The notes under the pieces are model-generated. The model did no database searches. It saw only the letters and a list, made by a program, of their open reading frames with translations, and was not told the origin of the DNA. 64,000 bases of DNA, from assembly GCA_019802505.1 (NCBI GenBank), contig JAFMOC010000030.1:1-64000 (forward strand). Reading direction: 5' to 3'. The position numbers were made by a program, and so were the translations under genes. The stretch is from Corydoras sp. C115 (taxonomy: Eukaryota > Chordata > Actinopteri > Siluriformes > Callichthyidae). Below, piece after piece: positions 22,861 to 33,264 of the stretch; position 1 is the stretch's first letter; each line of letters starts with the position of its first letter.

Positions 22861-23165
22861 CGTCACGGTGGCTTAGTGGTTAGCACGTTCGCCTCTCAGT
22901 GCTAGGGATTCCCAGTTCGAATCCCCATCTGGGTGGAGTTTCCATGTTCTCCCCGTGTCCGCATGGGTTTCCGCCGGGTTCTCCGGTTTCCTCCCACAGT
23001 CCAAAAACATGGATCAAGTAAATTGAGTTCTCCAAATTGCCCCATATAGAGTGTGTCTGTGTTTGTGCCTAGCGATGGATTGGCGTCCTGTCCTGGGTCT
23101 ATCTGCCCAGCGCCCGAAATGTTCTCCCCTGGATGGGCATGGGGAACCCCCCCGCGAGGATAAAG

Positions 23166-23167
<2 letters not shown>
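22859..23167 (+). repeat. Family A SINE inside a (TA)n array
   Basis: The A box is TGGCTTAGTGG and the B box AGTTCGAATCC. The 3' end GAGGATAAAGCA lacks the (GAAT)n tail and runs straight into more TA repeats. TA on both sides fits insertion into a pre-existing array, or array growth from a TA-containing target duplication. Confidence 0.92.

Positions 23168-23200
<33 letters not shown>
23168..23200. repeat. (TA)n, right part of the split array
   Basis: A TA tract of about 33 bases directly after the SINE. Confidence 0.97.
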
Positions 23201-23203
<3 letters not shown>

Positions 23204-23251
23204 AGAACTGCAGATGGATTAGTATTGTATACTCATATATTGTACATATGT

Positions 23252-23420
23252 ATGCACAGTGGTGCAGCATTACTGCCGCACAGCTAGAACTTCCCTAACA
23301 TGTCCTCCCTCCACCTGAGCTGGTTTTCTATAGGTAATCTGGTTCCCTACCACATTCCAAAGATGTGCTGATGGGTAAATTGCAGACCATACCCCCGATT
23401 GTATTGTTTGGTTGAGGAAA
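23252..23420 (+). repeat. Ancient DANA/Mermaid-like SINE relic
   Basis: CACAGTGGTGCAGCATTACT, CACAGCTAGAACTTCC, CTGAGCTGGTTTTCTATAGG and CCACATTCCAAAGATGTGCT recall the general fish DANA/Mermaid layout more than the young family A. It is strongly decayed. Confidence 0.5.
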
Positions 23421-24099
23421 AGACCATAGTTGAGCATCGGCATCAAAGAAAAACCCTCAACTAATAAACTTAGATATAGATCAGAATCACTATATGTGGA
23501 CTATTGAAGGGTTGGACTTGGCTGAGTGGATCACACACACACACACACAACACACACAGATGTATATATGTAGGTATAATTTCTAGGTTTCACTATACTT
23601 TGGTTCATACAGTACATATTCTAGATTCCAAGAATGAAATAAATTCATTGTTGATTAAAGTCTCTGCCTTTTGAAATCAAGATAAGACCTTCCTCCAGCA
23701 CTCGGGTGAAGATTGTGATCTCACAAGCAGGCATTAAGCCTTTGGGAAAGAAAGAGATTACCTGTCGTGGTCGAAAAGCTCTTCGAAGCGATTGTCTGTT
23801 TGATAGTTTGAAAAACTATTTAGTTTATCTGGTGTGCTGGCCTGAGGTCAGCTAATCCTGGGCGTGTTTGGTTACATGATTATTTTCAGTTTTGGATACC
23901 ACCACGAAGTTCAGCTCTTTTTATTATGGGATTTCGACTCACTTATGGAAACATACTGAGATTAAATAAATGTGCTGTTGCAGGGACGCTTCAGTGGCAC
24001 AGTGTTCTAATCCTGCTGTGGAAGAGGAGTTCTGATGCATAAGAATTACGCTCAGCTGAACGGCAAAGAAATGGAAGAAAAGATCAAAATGTCCTATAT
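23421..24099. other. Unique sequence with a (CA)n tract
   Basis: CACACA tract at about 23531-23559. No gene or transposon recognised. Confidence 0.5.
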
Positions 24100-24219
24100 A
24101 GAGAAAACCAATGCAGACTTGGGGAGAATGGGCATGCTAACCACTAACCCAATGTGCCGCCCATTAAACAATATTATTTATAATATATAACAAAATTAAA
24201 ATAAAGTATATAGAGAACT
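24100..24219 (-). repeat. Second copy of the local duplication (old SINE end plus spacer)
   Basis: AGAGAAAACCAATGCAGACT through GGGCATGCTAACCACTAACC, then ATTAAACAATATTATTTATA and AAAATTAAAATAAAGTATAT. This is the same sequence as 21697-21812 with a handful of differences. This copy keeps AATGTGCCGCCC, which is shortened to ACGCCC in the other. Confidence 0.88.
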
Positions 24220-24377
24220 ATTCATTCATTCATTATCTTCTGCTTTATCCTATATTAGGGTCGCAGGGGGGTTCCCCATGCCCATCCAGGGAGAGGAGAA
24301 CGTTTCGAGCGCTGGGCAGACACACCCAGGACAGGGCGCCAATCTATCGCTGGGCACACACGCTGGGCACACACGCT

Positions 24378-24381
<4 letters not shown>
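24220..24381 (-). repeat. Family A SINE, head half lost
   Basis: The minus-strand copy begins at the same site as the 21812 SINE (after ATATAGAGAACT), so it is the duplicated sister of that insertion. It stops in the CACACGCTGGGCACACACGC region and is replaced by a (TA)n array. The tRNA head and promoter are missing. Confidence 0.88.

Positions 24382-24468
<87 letters not shown>
24382..24468. repeat. (TA)n microsatellite
   Basis: About 87 bases of TA joined directly to the broken SINE. The sequences to the right of this array and of the 22175 array do not match, so the duplication ends in or before the TA tract. Confidence 0.97.
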
Positions 24469-24472
<4 letters not shown>

Positions 24473-24792
24473 CACTAGCTTCTTTTGTTAGAATTTGTCT
24501 TTTCATGCATGTCCGATATTCAAACGCAGTACTTGTGAATGTCTTTGCTTATATTTAGCTGAACTGAAATATTATTTTTCATAAAGTGATAATTAATGTT
24601 AGGTCTAGTTATTTTAGGAAGTAACCGTTCTACATTCTGTAGCAAATGGTCCACTGTATGTACAGTGTATACAGTTATAACTAGGTTCACAGTACTTTCC
24701 TGAGGTGCAAATGGCCTGACTGCACGGGGGTAAAACTGCTAATATGGAAAGGAAAAGAAAACACAGCACAATGCTATAAATAAGGGCAAAAG

Positions 24793-24868
24793 TCTGTGTG
24801 TGTGTGTGTGTGTTCTTTATACAATACCACATCATTGCTTTGATTCCCATAACATTTCACAAACTTCG
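24793..24868 (+). repeat. Possible unclassified repeat U, copy 4
   Basis: GTCTGTGTGTGTGTGTGTGT, then ACCACATCATTGCTTTGATT and CCATAACATTTCACAAACTT. The order matches the first half of repeat U at 1865. It is cut off by the following SINE. Confidence 0.4.
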
Positions 24869-25055
24869 GCACAGTGGCTTAGTGGTTAGCACATTCACGT
24901 CTCAGCATCTGGGTGGAGTTTCCATGTTCTCCCCATGTCTGTGTGGGTTTTTCCAGGTTCTTTAGTTTCCTCCCACAGTCCAAAGCATTGATTCAAGGTG
25001 AAGTGGCTGCTTTAAATTGACCATATTTTAATTGCCCCTTTATATTGTATGTGTA
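24869..25055 (+). repeat. Older family A SINE, 5' part, split by a younger SINE
   Basis: The A box TGGCTTAGTGG is present, but about 25 bases including the B box are deleted after TCTCAGCATCTGGG. The middle has TTGATTCAAGGTGAAGTGGC, the old-subfamily signature. It continues after the younger SINE at 25421. Confidence 0.82.
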
Positions 25056-25420
25056 GGCGGCACAGTGGCTTAGTGGTTAGCACGTTCGCCTCTCAGGACT
25101 AGGGATTCCCGGTTCGAATCCCCATCTGGGTGGAGTTTCCATGTTCTTCCCGTGTCCATGTGGGTTTCCTCCGGGTTCTCCGGTTTCCTCCCACAAAAAC
25201 ATGGATCAAGTCAATTGAGTTCTCCAAATTGCCCCATATAGAGTGTGTGTGCGTGTCTGTGTGTGTGAGTGAGTGTGTGCCCAGCGATAGATTGGCGCCC
25301 TGTCTTGGGTGTATCTGCCCAGTGCCCAATACGTTCTCCCCTGGCTCCTGGATGGGCATGGGGAACCCCCCCCCGCGAACCTAATATAGGATAAAGCAGA
25401 AGATAATGGATGAATGAATA
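25056..25420 (+). repeat. Full-length family A SINE nested in an older SINE
   Basis: Both boxes are intact. It ends in GATAATGGATGAATGAATA. The flanks TATTGTATGTGTA and ATATTGTGTGTATATG form an imperfect target duplication. The subfamily marks are CCCCCGCG and TAATATAGG, with a small duplication CTGGCTCCTGGAT. Confidence 0.92.
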
Positions 25421-25545
25421 TTGTGTGTATATGTGTGTGAGTGAGTGTGTGCCCAGCGATTGTTTGGCACCCTGTCCTGGGTGTATCAGTGCCCGAAACA
25501 GTTGTTCTTGGTTGTACATGGGAACCAAGAAACATCCCATTATGC
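25421..25545 (+). repeat. 3' continuation of the interrupted older SINE
   Basis: GTGTGTGAGTGAGTGTGTGC, GCGATTGTTTGGCACC and CTGTCCTGGGTGTATCAG resume where the old SINE was broken off. The end is degenerate and tail-less. Confidence 0.8.
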
Positions 25546-26220
25546 ATGAATTAACATTTACACCGATTACAGGAAACATCATCAAAAGCCTGGGCTGAGA
25601 AGGGATGACTAATTTATTAAAATTACCAGCCCACTTGGGGTGTGTGTGTGTGTGTTTTGTAGGGTGAAAACATTGATTAAAAAGTTTTATTTCAGTTTAT
25701 TTAATTAAAACCTCTGAATTTGGTCACTGCCCACCGATAAGTGAACATCACAGTACTGCTCGGCTGCTGTAACATTTGCACTGCTTTTAGAAATAAAGGT
25801 GTTTATGTGGTTTATTTATGTCAGCCATGCTGATAAACCAAATCTGATTATGGTCCTTAAGGAAAAAAAGGAAAAAAAAATGTTGAGGATGTTGAAATGT
25901 GCATGACCTAATTATTGCTAATGAACGCTGGAAGGCGTATGATTGCATTGTTTGAGATCTGGGGCAAAATTAAAAAAATAAATAAGTGAAACATGAGATG
26001 CAATTTAATATACAGCAATAATAATATTTTCCCATGGAGAGTATTGTTGTGGAAGGAGAGAGGCTGATTGTACTCAGTACGTGGACAGTAAGTGGGTTAT
26101 GGTTCTGTTCTGATAGTTTTGTGGGAGCAAACATTTTGTTAATAGATGCTTCTGCAAATTTGTACCACATAAAAACACTGTAGCAGGTGTATGTTACATC
26201 AGCGTATTCACGCCCTCTTA
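25546..26220. other. Unique AT-rich sequence, no gene seen
   Basis: A 91-codon minus-strand frame (25970-26245) has no recognised domain and ends in the next SINE. No call is made. Confidence 0.45.
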
Positions 26221-26221
26221 T

Positions 26222-26551
26222 ATCCATCCATCCATCATCTTCCACTTTATCCTATATTAGGGTCGCGGGGGGGGGTTCCCCATGCCCATCCAGGGAAGAA
26301 CGTTTCGGGCGCTGGGCAATCTATTGCTGGGCACACACTCACTCACACTGACACGCACAAATACACACTCTATATGGGGCAATTTGAAGCACTCAATTGA
26401 CTTGATCCATGTTTTTGGACTGTGGGAGGAAACCGGAGGAAACCCACGCGGACATGGGGAGAACATGGAAACTCCAACCAGATGGGGATTCGAACCGGGA
26501 ATCCCTAGCGCTGAGAGGTGAACGTGCTAACCACTAAGCCACCGTGCCGCT
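26222..26551 (-). repeat. Family A SINE
   Basis: A near-complete minus-strand copy with (CCAT)n tail repeats, a G8 run in the GGGTTCCCC region and an intact B box (GGATTCGAACC). Segments in the middle (around the GGGCGCTGGGC and GGAGAACCCGG areas) are deleted. No clear duplication was found. Confidence 0.9.
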
Positions 26552-26706
26552 GCTCTCTCATTGACTTCTTGGAAAGGACTTCTTGATGGAACTGAATGAA
26601 CTCTTTTTGAAGAAAAAAAATGATGTATTTTGGAGAAATCTTCGAATTATCAGGATTTAATCGGGACTTTTTGTAAGTGTTATTTTCCTAAATGTTATTG
26701 TGTGTT

Positions 26707-27057
26707 CATTCATTCATTCATTATCTTCCGCTTTATCCTCTACTAGGGTCGTGGTGGGGTTCCCCATGCCCATCCAGGGGAGAATGTCTCGGGCGCCGAG
26801 CAGATAGACCCAGGACAGGGTGCCAACCTATCGCTGGGCACACACTCACTCACACAAACGCACTCTATATGGGGCAATTTTTGAGAATTCAATTGACTTG
26901 ATCCATGTTTTTGGACTGTGGGAGGAAACTGGACAACCCGGAGGAAACCCACGCAGACATGGGGAGAACATGGAAACTCCAACCAGATGGGGATTCGAAC
27001 TGGGAATCCCTAGATCTGAGAGGCGAACGAGCTAACCACTAAGCCACCGTGCTGCCC
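26707..27057 (-). repeat. Full-length family A SINE
   Basis: The flanking 12-bp duplication TTATTGTGTGTT lies at 26695-26706 and 27058-27069. The subfamily marks are GGTGGGG and CTCTACTAGGG. The B box on this strand is GGATTCGAACT. Confidence 0.93.
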
Positions 27058-27069
27058 TTATTGTGTGTT

Positions 27070-27797
27070 ATTTTCCTAATTAATATTACAATTTTATGAG
27101 GTTATTTTGGTGATTTTTGTAATTCTGGCTACACGAGTTATCTATCTGTGATGCATTGGCGCTTCATGCTGCATTTCTGCATTCAGATTGAGCATTACTG
27201 AAGGTCTAGGTGTGATGCATGGCTCACCTGTGTGTATGTGTGTGTATGAGGATACTAGTGGCTCATGCATGTGTAACATTTTGTTTCATCAGCTGTAAAT
27301 GATCAGGTCAAGAAGCTGAAAAAATCCAGATGGCCAGGCATTGCTCTATCAAAAAAGGTGTGAATAAGTGTGCTGTTGATGCTGGCAGGTGAACACAGTG
27401 CTAAAGACATGGATATATGCCAAAAAAAAAAAGCCATAAAATTTATAATCTGAGCATTTTTATTACCTCTGTGTAAAATCAACACATATAGTCCAAATGG
27501 TGACGGGATTCAAATATCAGATGTTGTGTCCACACATCACTGCCAGAATCAGACCATCATCAAAACAGGAGGATAAAAAAGCAGATCTGAGTCATTTCAA
27601 CATAGAAATGTTAAAGCTTAGTGAAACGTCTTGAGGGATGTTATGTAATCCAAGAAAAGAGTGCAACGTAGAAGACAAAGACACAAAGAAACAACAACAA
27701 CAGCAGCTTTTATGACATTTCATTCACAGTTGCTTCCTCTTTTGCAGCTTCTCTTCATAAATGGCAAATGGTATATTGCAGAATTCCCCAGCCATTG

Positions 27798-27829
<32 letters not shown>

Positions 27830-27886
27830 AGTGTGTTGGTGTGTTCATAGTACGGATCCCACAATATATCTAATTAAACACAAAGT
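27070..27886. other. Unique sequence with a (GT)n tract
   Basis: GT dinucleotide tract at about 27801-27829. No other recognised element and no supported gene. Confidence 0.5.
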
Positions 27887-27899
27887 TGAATCAGGAATG

Positions 27900-28226
27900 C
27901 GGCACAGTGGCTTAGTGGTTAGCACGTTTGCCTCTCAGCGATAGGGGTTCGAATCCCAATCTGGGTGGAGTTTCCATGTTCTCCCCATGTCAGCGTGGGT
28001 TTCCTCCGGGTTCTCCGGTTTCCTCCCACAGTCCAAAAACATGGATCAAGTCAATTGAATTTTCCAAATTGCCCTGTATAGAGTGTGTCTGTGTGAGTGA
28101 GTGTGGGCCCAGCGATAGATTGGCGCCCTGTCCTGGGTGTATCTGCCCAGCGCCCGAGACATTCTCCCCTGGATGGTTCTCCCCCTGAGACCCTATTAGA
28201 GGATAAAGCAGAAGATGATGGATGGA
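27900..28226 (+). repeat. Family A SINE with 13-bp duplication
   Basis: The A box is intact. The B-box area (GGGGTTCGAATCCC) keeps its core but has lost some bases before it. The flanking duplication TGAATCAGGAATG lies at 27887-27899 and 28227-28239. The tail is GATGATGGATGGA. Confidence 0.92.
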
Positions 28227-28373
28227 TGAATCAGGAATGGCATCCAGTGAAATCCTGGACCAAATCAATATGCAGATCTTTCCATTGTGGTTATACTAAA
28301 AGGAAACTGTAAATCATCCACTCCATCATCACCAAGCCCAGGAAAGCTGAGAAGGGGCTAGTTTACTTATATA

Positions 28374-28376
28374 ACA

Positions 28377-28422
<46 letters not shown>
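28374..28422. repeat. (CA)n microsatellite
   Basis: About 49 bases of nearly pure CA. Confidence 0.97.
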
Positions 28423-28424
<2 letters not shown>

Positions 28425-29145
28425 CATATATGCTTACTGGCACGGCTTACGTGCAGGCCTATTAAGATGTGTGGTCAAAGTTGTATATTTAAGCTCAATA
28501 AGAGAACTAAGAGAAAACATAGTTTTGAGTTTTGTTGTATACACATGCTTTTAAAAGCTTCATGCTGCCCATAAAAGAGTTTTCCTGTCACCGTGGTAAC
28601 AGTTGAGTTCATTCTGTGCTGCTGGGTCTGCAAATGAAGGACAGGAAAAAGTACTGAATTGTGTTGCTATGACAATTATTTTTCAGGTATTTGAATTAAT
28701 AAAGAGAAGAGGGTCAGAAACAGAGCAAAAGAAAGTGGAAATTGTATTCAGTTATTTATTAAAATGATACACCTCTTAACATACGCAGTGTGCTTTGGAT
28801 GTGTACCAACACACACAGTGGTTAGTATGCAGCTGGTCGGCACAAAGGACAGAGCACTGTGGGTATCATTTTAAAAAACTATTATAATGAAACCAATGAA
28901 AACACTGGTCATGTGACCCTGCACATCAGTGCTGTTTCCAAACATCACAATTTGCCATTTTTTGTAATTCAAACCACGTTTTCTTTACTAAATAGTTTCT
29001 TCTCTGAAACCCACGATCATTAAAGTCACAGTGGAAGTGATTTAATCATTTCATGTTTATGAGATACCTTATCACATTTCGTCAGCTGTGGATGAACCCC
29101 AAATGAGATCTTCCACTTAATCGGCTGATTATTCTCATGGACATA
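28425..29145. other. Unique sequence, no gene seen
   Basis: AT-rich, with no repeat or coding frame recognised. Confidence 0.5.
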
Positions 29146-29146
29146 C

Positions 29147-29488
29147 ATTCATTCATCCATTATCTCCCGCTTTATCCTCTATTAGGGTCGCGGTGGGGTT
29201 CCCCATGCCCATCCAGGGGAGAACATCTCGGGCGCTGGGCAGATAGACCCAGGACAGGGCGCCAATCCATTGCTGGGCACACACACTCACTCACACAGAC
29301 ACACTCTATATCGGGCAATTTTGAGAATTCAATTGACTTGATCCATGTTTTTGGACTGTGGGAGGAAACCGGAGAACCCGGAGGAAACCCACGCAGACAC
29401 AGGGAGAACATGGAAACTCCACCCAGATGGGGATTCAAACCGGGAATCCCCAGCGCTGAGAGGCGAACATGCTAAACCACTAAGCCAC
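29147..29488 (-). repeat. Family A SINE abutting a palindromic MITE
   Basis: A near-complete minus-strand copy. Its last head bases (CCACCAT) run directly into the MITE P terminus TACCAGTTAAAAGTTTGGAC. The final CCGCC of the SINE is missing, so the MITE inserted into the head end or a later deletion joined the two. Confidence 0.9.
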
Positions 29489-29890
29489 CATACCAGTTAA
29501 AAGTTTGGACACGCCCCCTTCTTCCTCCATTGTCTATTGCCTCGATAGATAGACTTTGTAGTTTTTCAATTCCAGACTGTGTTCCCATCTGTGTTCTTTG
29601 TTGTTGTTAGTCCCCTTTTGGTTCTCTATTGGTCAGCACCATCACAGAACATGTATAATTTGGGTGGTGGATTGTTTATTGCCAGTTCTGCGGTGAAACT
29701 GATGCGGTGAGGGGGTTTTAGTGCAGCAGTGCTGCTGTAGTTTCATTTCTCCACCTCAATGACACTGCTAGAATATGAGTAAGGCACCACCTAAATAACA
29801 ACTGCTCTGTGTATTGGGATTCTGACCATTAGAGAAAAGGGTAAAGGGGACGTACACACGTGGACAATGGGAAGAGCAAAAAGGGGATGT
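29489..29890. mobile_element. Palindromic MITE P, nearly full length
   Basis: Left terminus AGTTAAAAGTTTGGACACGC, then left-arm blocks TTTGTAGTTTTTCAATTCCA and GGTCAGCACCATCACAGAAC. The central palindrome GCAGCAGTGCTGCTG is followed by right-arm blocks (CACCTAAATAACAACTGCTC, TCTGACCATTAGAG). The right end is truncated at AAAAAGGGGATGTT. It has no coding capacity. Confidence 0.8.
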
Positions 29891-29891
29891 T

Positions 29892-29985
29892 TTTGGGCTA
29901 TGGGAGGAAACAGAAGAAACCCAAGGGAAATTTATATGGACATGTAGAGAACATGGAAAACCCAGATCGGGATTCTATTTAATTT
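29892..29985 (-). repeat. Decayed family A SINE fragment
   Basis: TTTTGGGCTATGGGAGGAAA, GAGAACATGGAAAACCCAGA and TCGGGATTC are minus-strand SINE landmarks, heavily changed. It follows the MITE directly. Confidence 0.6.
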
Positions 29986-30085
29986 AAAGATCCTTAGCTC
30001 TTAACTAATGACTCTAAATCCTTATAATGTTTACAGTATATAAAGTTGTGATTTTAAACATAATCCACAGTGTATGAGTATTTCA

Positions 30086-30432
30086 TCCATCCATCCATTA
30101 TCTTCCACTTTATCATATATTGGGGGAGGGGAGGGGGGTTCCCCATGCCCATCCAGGGGAGAACGTTTCGGGCGCTGGGCAGATACACCCAGGACAGGGC
30201 ACCAATCCATCACTGGACACACACACAGACACACACACTCTATATGGGGCAATATGGAGAACTCAATTGAGCTTGATCCATGTTTTTGGACTGTGGGAGA
30301 AAACCGGAGAACCCGGAGGAAACCCACGGGGACACAGGGAGAACATGGAAACTCCACCCAGATGGGGATTCGAACCGGGAATCCCTAGAGCTGAGAGACG
30401 AACGTGCTAACCACTAAGCCACCATGCCGCCC
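30086..30432 (-). repeat. Full-length family A SINE
   Basis: The flanking duplication is TATGAGTATTTCA at 30073-30085 with CATGAGCATTTCA on the right (30432-30444, two differences). The B box is intact on the minus strand (GGATTCGAACC). A GGGGGAGGGGAGGGG run replaces the usual GGGTCGCGGGGGGG. Confidence 0.92.
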
Positions 30433-30449
30433 ATGAGCATTTCAGTGAT

Positions 30450-31117
30450 AATTTATTTTTAAAGATGGTTGGAGGGAAAAGGATGTGATGTAAACCCAAA
30501 AAAATACTTTAATTATACAATTTATATGACACTACTCAATCCTATAATTTCAGCTGGATTTAGAGAGAAGTTTGACTGTGGAGGTGTCAGGTCATTCTTA
30601 ATTAGAGAACATAATGGAGGTGAATCAGTTCTGCATATGCGCCACACGCAGAAATAAAGCAGCAAAATTGCCATACGGAAGCCCTGCGAGAGAATGTGTG
30701 TCATTATCCTGGCTGTTAAGTGCTAATGTGCTACCTAAATTGTGCTGTAAATAAAACATCAAACAGTTGCTGATACAACAGGATTCGACAGCTCTGCTTT
30801 TGCCCTGCTTTTGATATTTAGAGCACTGTGAAAATGCTGATAGGGTTTTTGCTGTATATGGAAATGAAATAAGCAAGACTGATGTCTTGCCCTGAAAGGT
30901 AGGATGCTATTCAGTGAAAAATAAAGATAAAGTAACAGTTAAACCACACAAAGGTAAAAAGCCACAATGGGAACAATGCTTTGTTTTCAACATAATTAAA
31001 ACAGTACAAAAGTTAAGGTAATATATGAAGCTGCCCACGTTTAGTATAAGGCTGATTGTGGCCTAGAGGACAACCTCTGGATCTGCCCCCACTTACCTTC
31101 ACTTTGTTTTTCTAACA
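30450..31117. other. Unique sequence, no gene seen
   Basis: AT-rich, with short chance frames only. Confidence 0.5.
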
Positions 31118-31131
31118 TACACCTGACTCCT

Positions 31132-31486
31132 CCTCGGGCGGCACAGTGGCTTAGTGGTTAGCACGTTCGCCTCTCAGCACTAGGGCTTCCCGGTTCGAAT
31201 CCCCATCTGAGTGTAGTTTCCATGTTCTCCCCGTGTCCGCGTGGGTTTCCTCCGGGTTCTCCGGTTTCCTCCCACAGTCCAAAAACATGGATCAAGTCAA
31301 TTGAGTTCTCCAAATTGCCCCATGTAGAGTGCGTGTCTGTGTGTGTGAGTGTGTGCCCAGCGATAGATTGGCGCCCTGTCCTGGGTGTATCTGCCCAGCG
31401 CCCGAGACGTTCTCCCCTGGATGTGCATGGGGAACCCCCCTGCGACCCTAATATATAGGACAAAGTGGAAGATAATGAATGAATGA
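31132..31486 (+). repeat. Full-length family A SINE
   Basis: Both boxes are intact (TGGCTTAGTGG, GGTTCGAATCC). The perfect 13-bp duplication ACACCTGACTCCT lies at 31119-31131 and 31487-31499. The tail is GATAATGAATGAATGA. It is among the least changed copies here. Confidence 0.95.
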
Positions 31487-31706
31487 ACACCTGACTCCTT
31501 CACGGCGATCTAGCAATAAATACCATGGTGGAATGATCCTCCCAACTCTATCCACAATGCTGAGACATTCATCTTTATCTTCAAGAAAACTCAAAACACA
31601 TCATTTCCAAAAGCTCTTGCAAAAAAAGAAACAAAACAAAAGCAAACACAGTAGAGTAAATCTAGAATGATCAGATTGATAAATATTGTAACTGGTTCCT
31701 TATTTT

Positions 31707-32000
31707 GGGGCACGGCAGCTTAGTGGATAACACATTCACCTCTCAGGTTCAAATCCCGAAGTGGGTGAAGTTTCCATGTTCTCCCCGTGTCCGTGCGGGT
31801 TTCTACAGTATTTATTAATTCCGTATGGTTAATTACAGTTTCCTCCCACAGTCCAAAACACATGGATTTAAGGTACACTGACTGTAATAAACTGCCCCTA
31901 TAAAGATTGGGAAAGTGTGTACCCAACAATAGATTGGCGCCCAGTCTAAGGTGTATCAGAAAGTGCTGGAAATGTTGACCCCTTCCCATCCAGATAGTTC
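31707..32000 (+). repeat. Older family A SINE
   Basis: GGCACGGCAGCTTAGTGG and GGTTCAAATCCCG head, then CATGTTCTCCCCGTGTCCGT. A foreign-looking stretch TACAGTATTTATTAATTCCG replaces the usual CCTCCGGG block. The middle carries GGATTTAAGGTACACTGACT. No clear tail. Confidence 0.75.
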
Positions 32001-32167
32001 CCATCCAGAACTGGTATTGTTCTCATTCGTTTGTTAATTGCTTTTGATTAAAGCTCTCACTAAATGACTACAAGTAAATATAACTGTAGTTTATACTATT
32101 ATTACTATTATCATTGAGGGTTTTCTGTGTTGTCTCCAGTTACCTTCTACACACAAAGATGGGTAGG

Positions 32168-32310
32168 TCGCAGTTGAAGGCTTGTGGTTAAAAATACAGC
32201 CTTGCGACCAGAAAGTCCAAGGTTCCATGATTCGTTAAATGTAGAGTGTGTAGCTCTGTGTGAAAGCACTGTAGGCAAAATAGATCACTTTATTAATTTG
32301 TGGTCTAAAT
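32168..32310 (+). repeat. Family C SINE fragment
   Basis: GGCTTGTGGTTAAAAATACA, CCTTGCGACCAGAAAGTCCA and the 3' block GGCAAAATAGATCACTTTAT match the plus strand of the copy at 49640-49885. The central part is deleted. Confidence 0.65.
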
Positions 32311-32385
32311 TGTTCTTGCGCCATTGGACATAAGGGGTACATAAGTGCATTCATAGTGCAGACCCCATGTATAGGGTTGTCTTAG

Positions 32386-32592
32386 GACATTACATTTGGT
32401 CATTTAGCAGACGCTTTTATCCAAAGCGACTTACAAGGTGAGCACAGGGTTCATCATAACATTCCTGGAGCAATGAGGGTTAAGGGTCTTGCTTAAGGAC
32501 CCACATTGGTAACTTCAGTGGATCTGGGATTTGAGCCCACTACCTTCAGATTAATAACCCAACGCCTTTCCCACTGAGCTACCACGCCCTCT
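32386..32592 (-). repeat. Family B SINE
   Basis: A minus-strand copy: TACATTTGGTCATTTAGCAG, ACGCTTTTATCCAAAGCGAC, TTACAAGGTGAGCAC, GGGTTAAGGGTCTTGCTTAA and head CCCACTGAGCTACCACGCCC. The tail end is well preserved and the tRNA-like head is more changed. Confidence 0.88.
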
Positions 32593-32599
32593 AGAAGGG

Positions 32600-33264
32600 C
32601 ATCAAGTGTAAATCTTGCATGGACCTTCTATATGTGTCTGGTTAAGAGATGTTAAACTGCTCAAAAGCCAGACCATAAAAGTCTTCTCTAAAATATCACC
32701 ATACTGCAACACCACAGTACATAGTTCATATTCATAGTAAGTTTGACGGTGGCACTTATTGTCATAAGTCTTACAAAACACATTAATACCTATAGATTTG
32801 TCATTTTTTTAAAGGAAAAACTTATTTGCAGATGTATGTGAATAGCTGCTCCAACACTGCATGATTAAGTTAGGCATGAAATTATGCCTGGAGTAGTTTC
32901 CAATCATTTATTTTGGAATGTATTTGTCGTTTCTGGTTGCAATCTGCTTGTTACTTCAGTCCTGTGGCTGTTTTCCCAATTATCCTGCTCCCTGAGTCAG
33001 TAAGCCTAATCAAATTGACAAGTGATTTACAAGTAAGCTTTAATTAAGTAGATACACCATTAATTAAGTAAGCCAAAGAAACAGAACTCTCCGAAGGACC
33101 TAATTGGACCCTGGGTATTTTTGGAACAGCCAAGAAGCTGATGTGGGAATGTTCTGTTCTGACGGTTTCCTAAATTGTTATGTAGGGTGGAAATGCAGCA
33201 GAGAGAGATTGCAAATAAAGTATGGAGTGGGCCAAAGTAGATATTAAAGCATACAACCTGCCAC
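32600..33264. other. Unique AT-rich sequence, no gene seen
   Basis: Nothing recognised. Confidence 0.5.

Noticed and set aside
24255..24506. Isoleucine-tyrosine repeat protein
   Set aside because: It is a translation of a (TA)n microsatellite joined to a SINE fragment.
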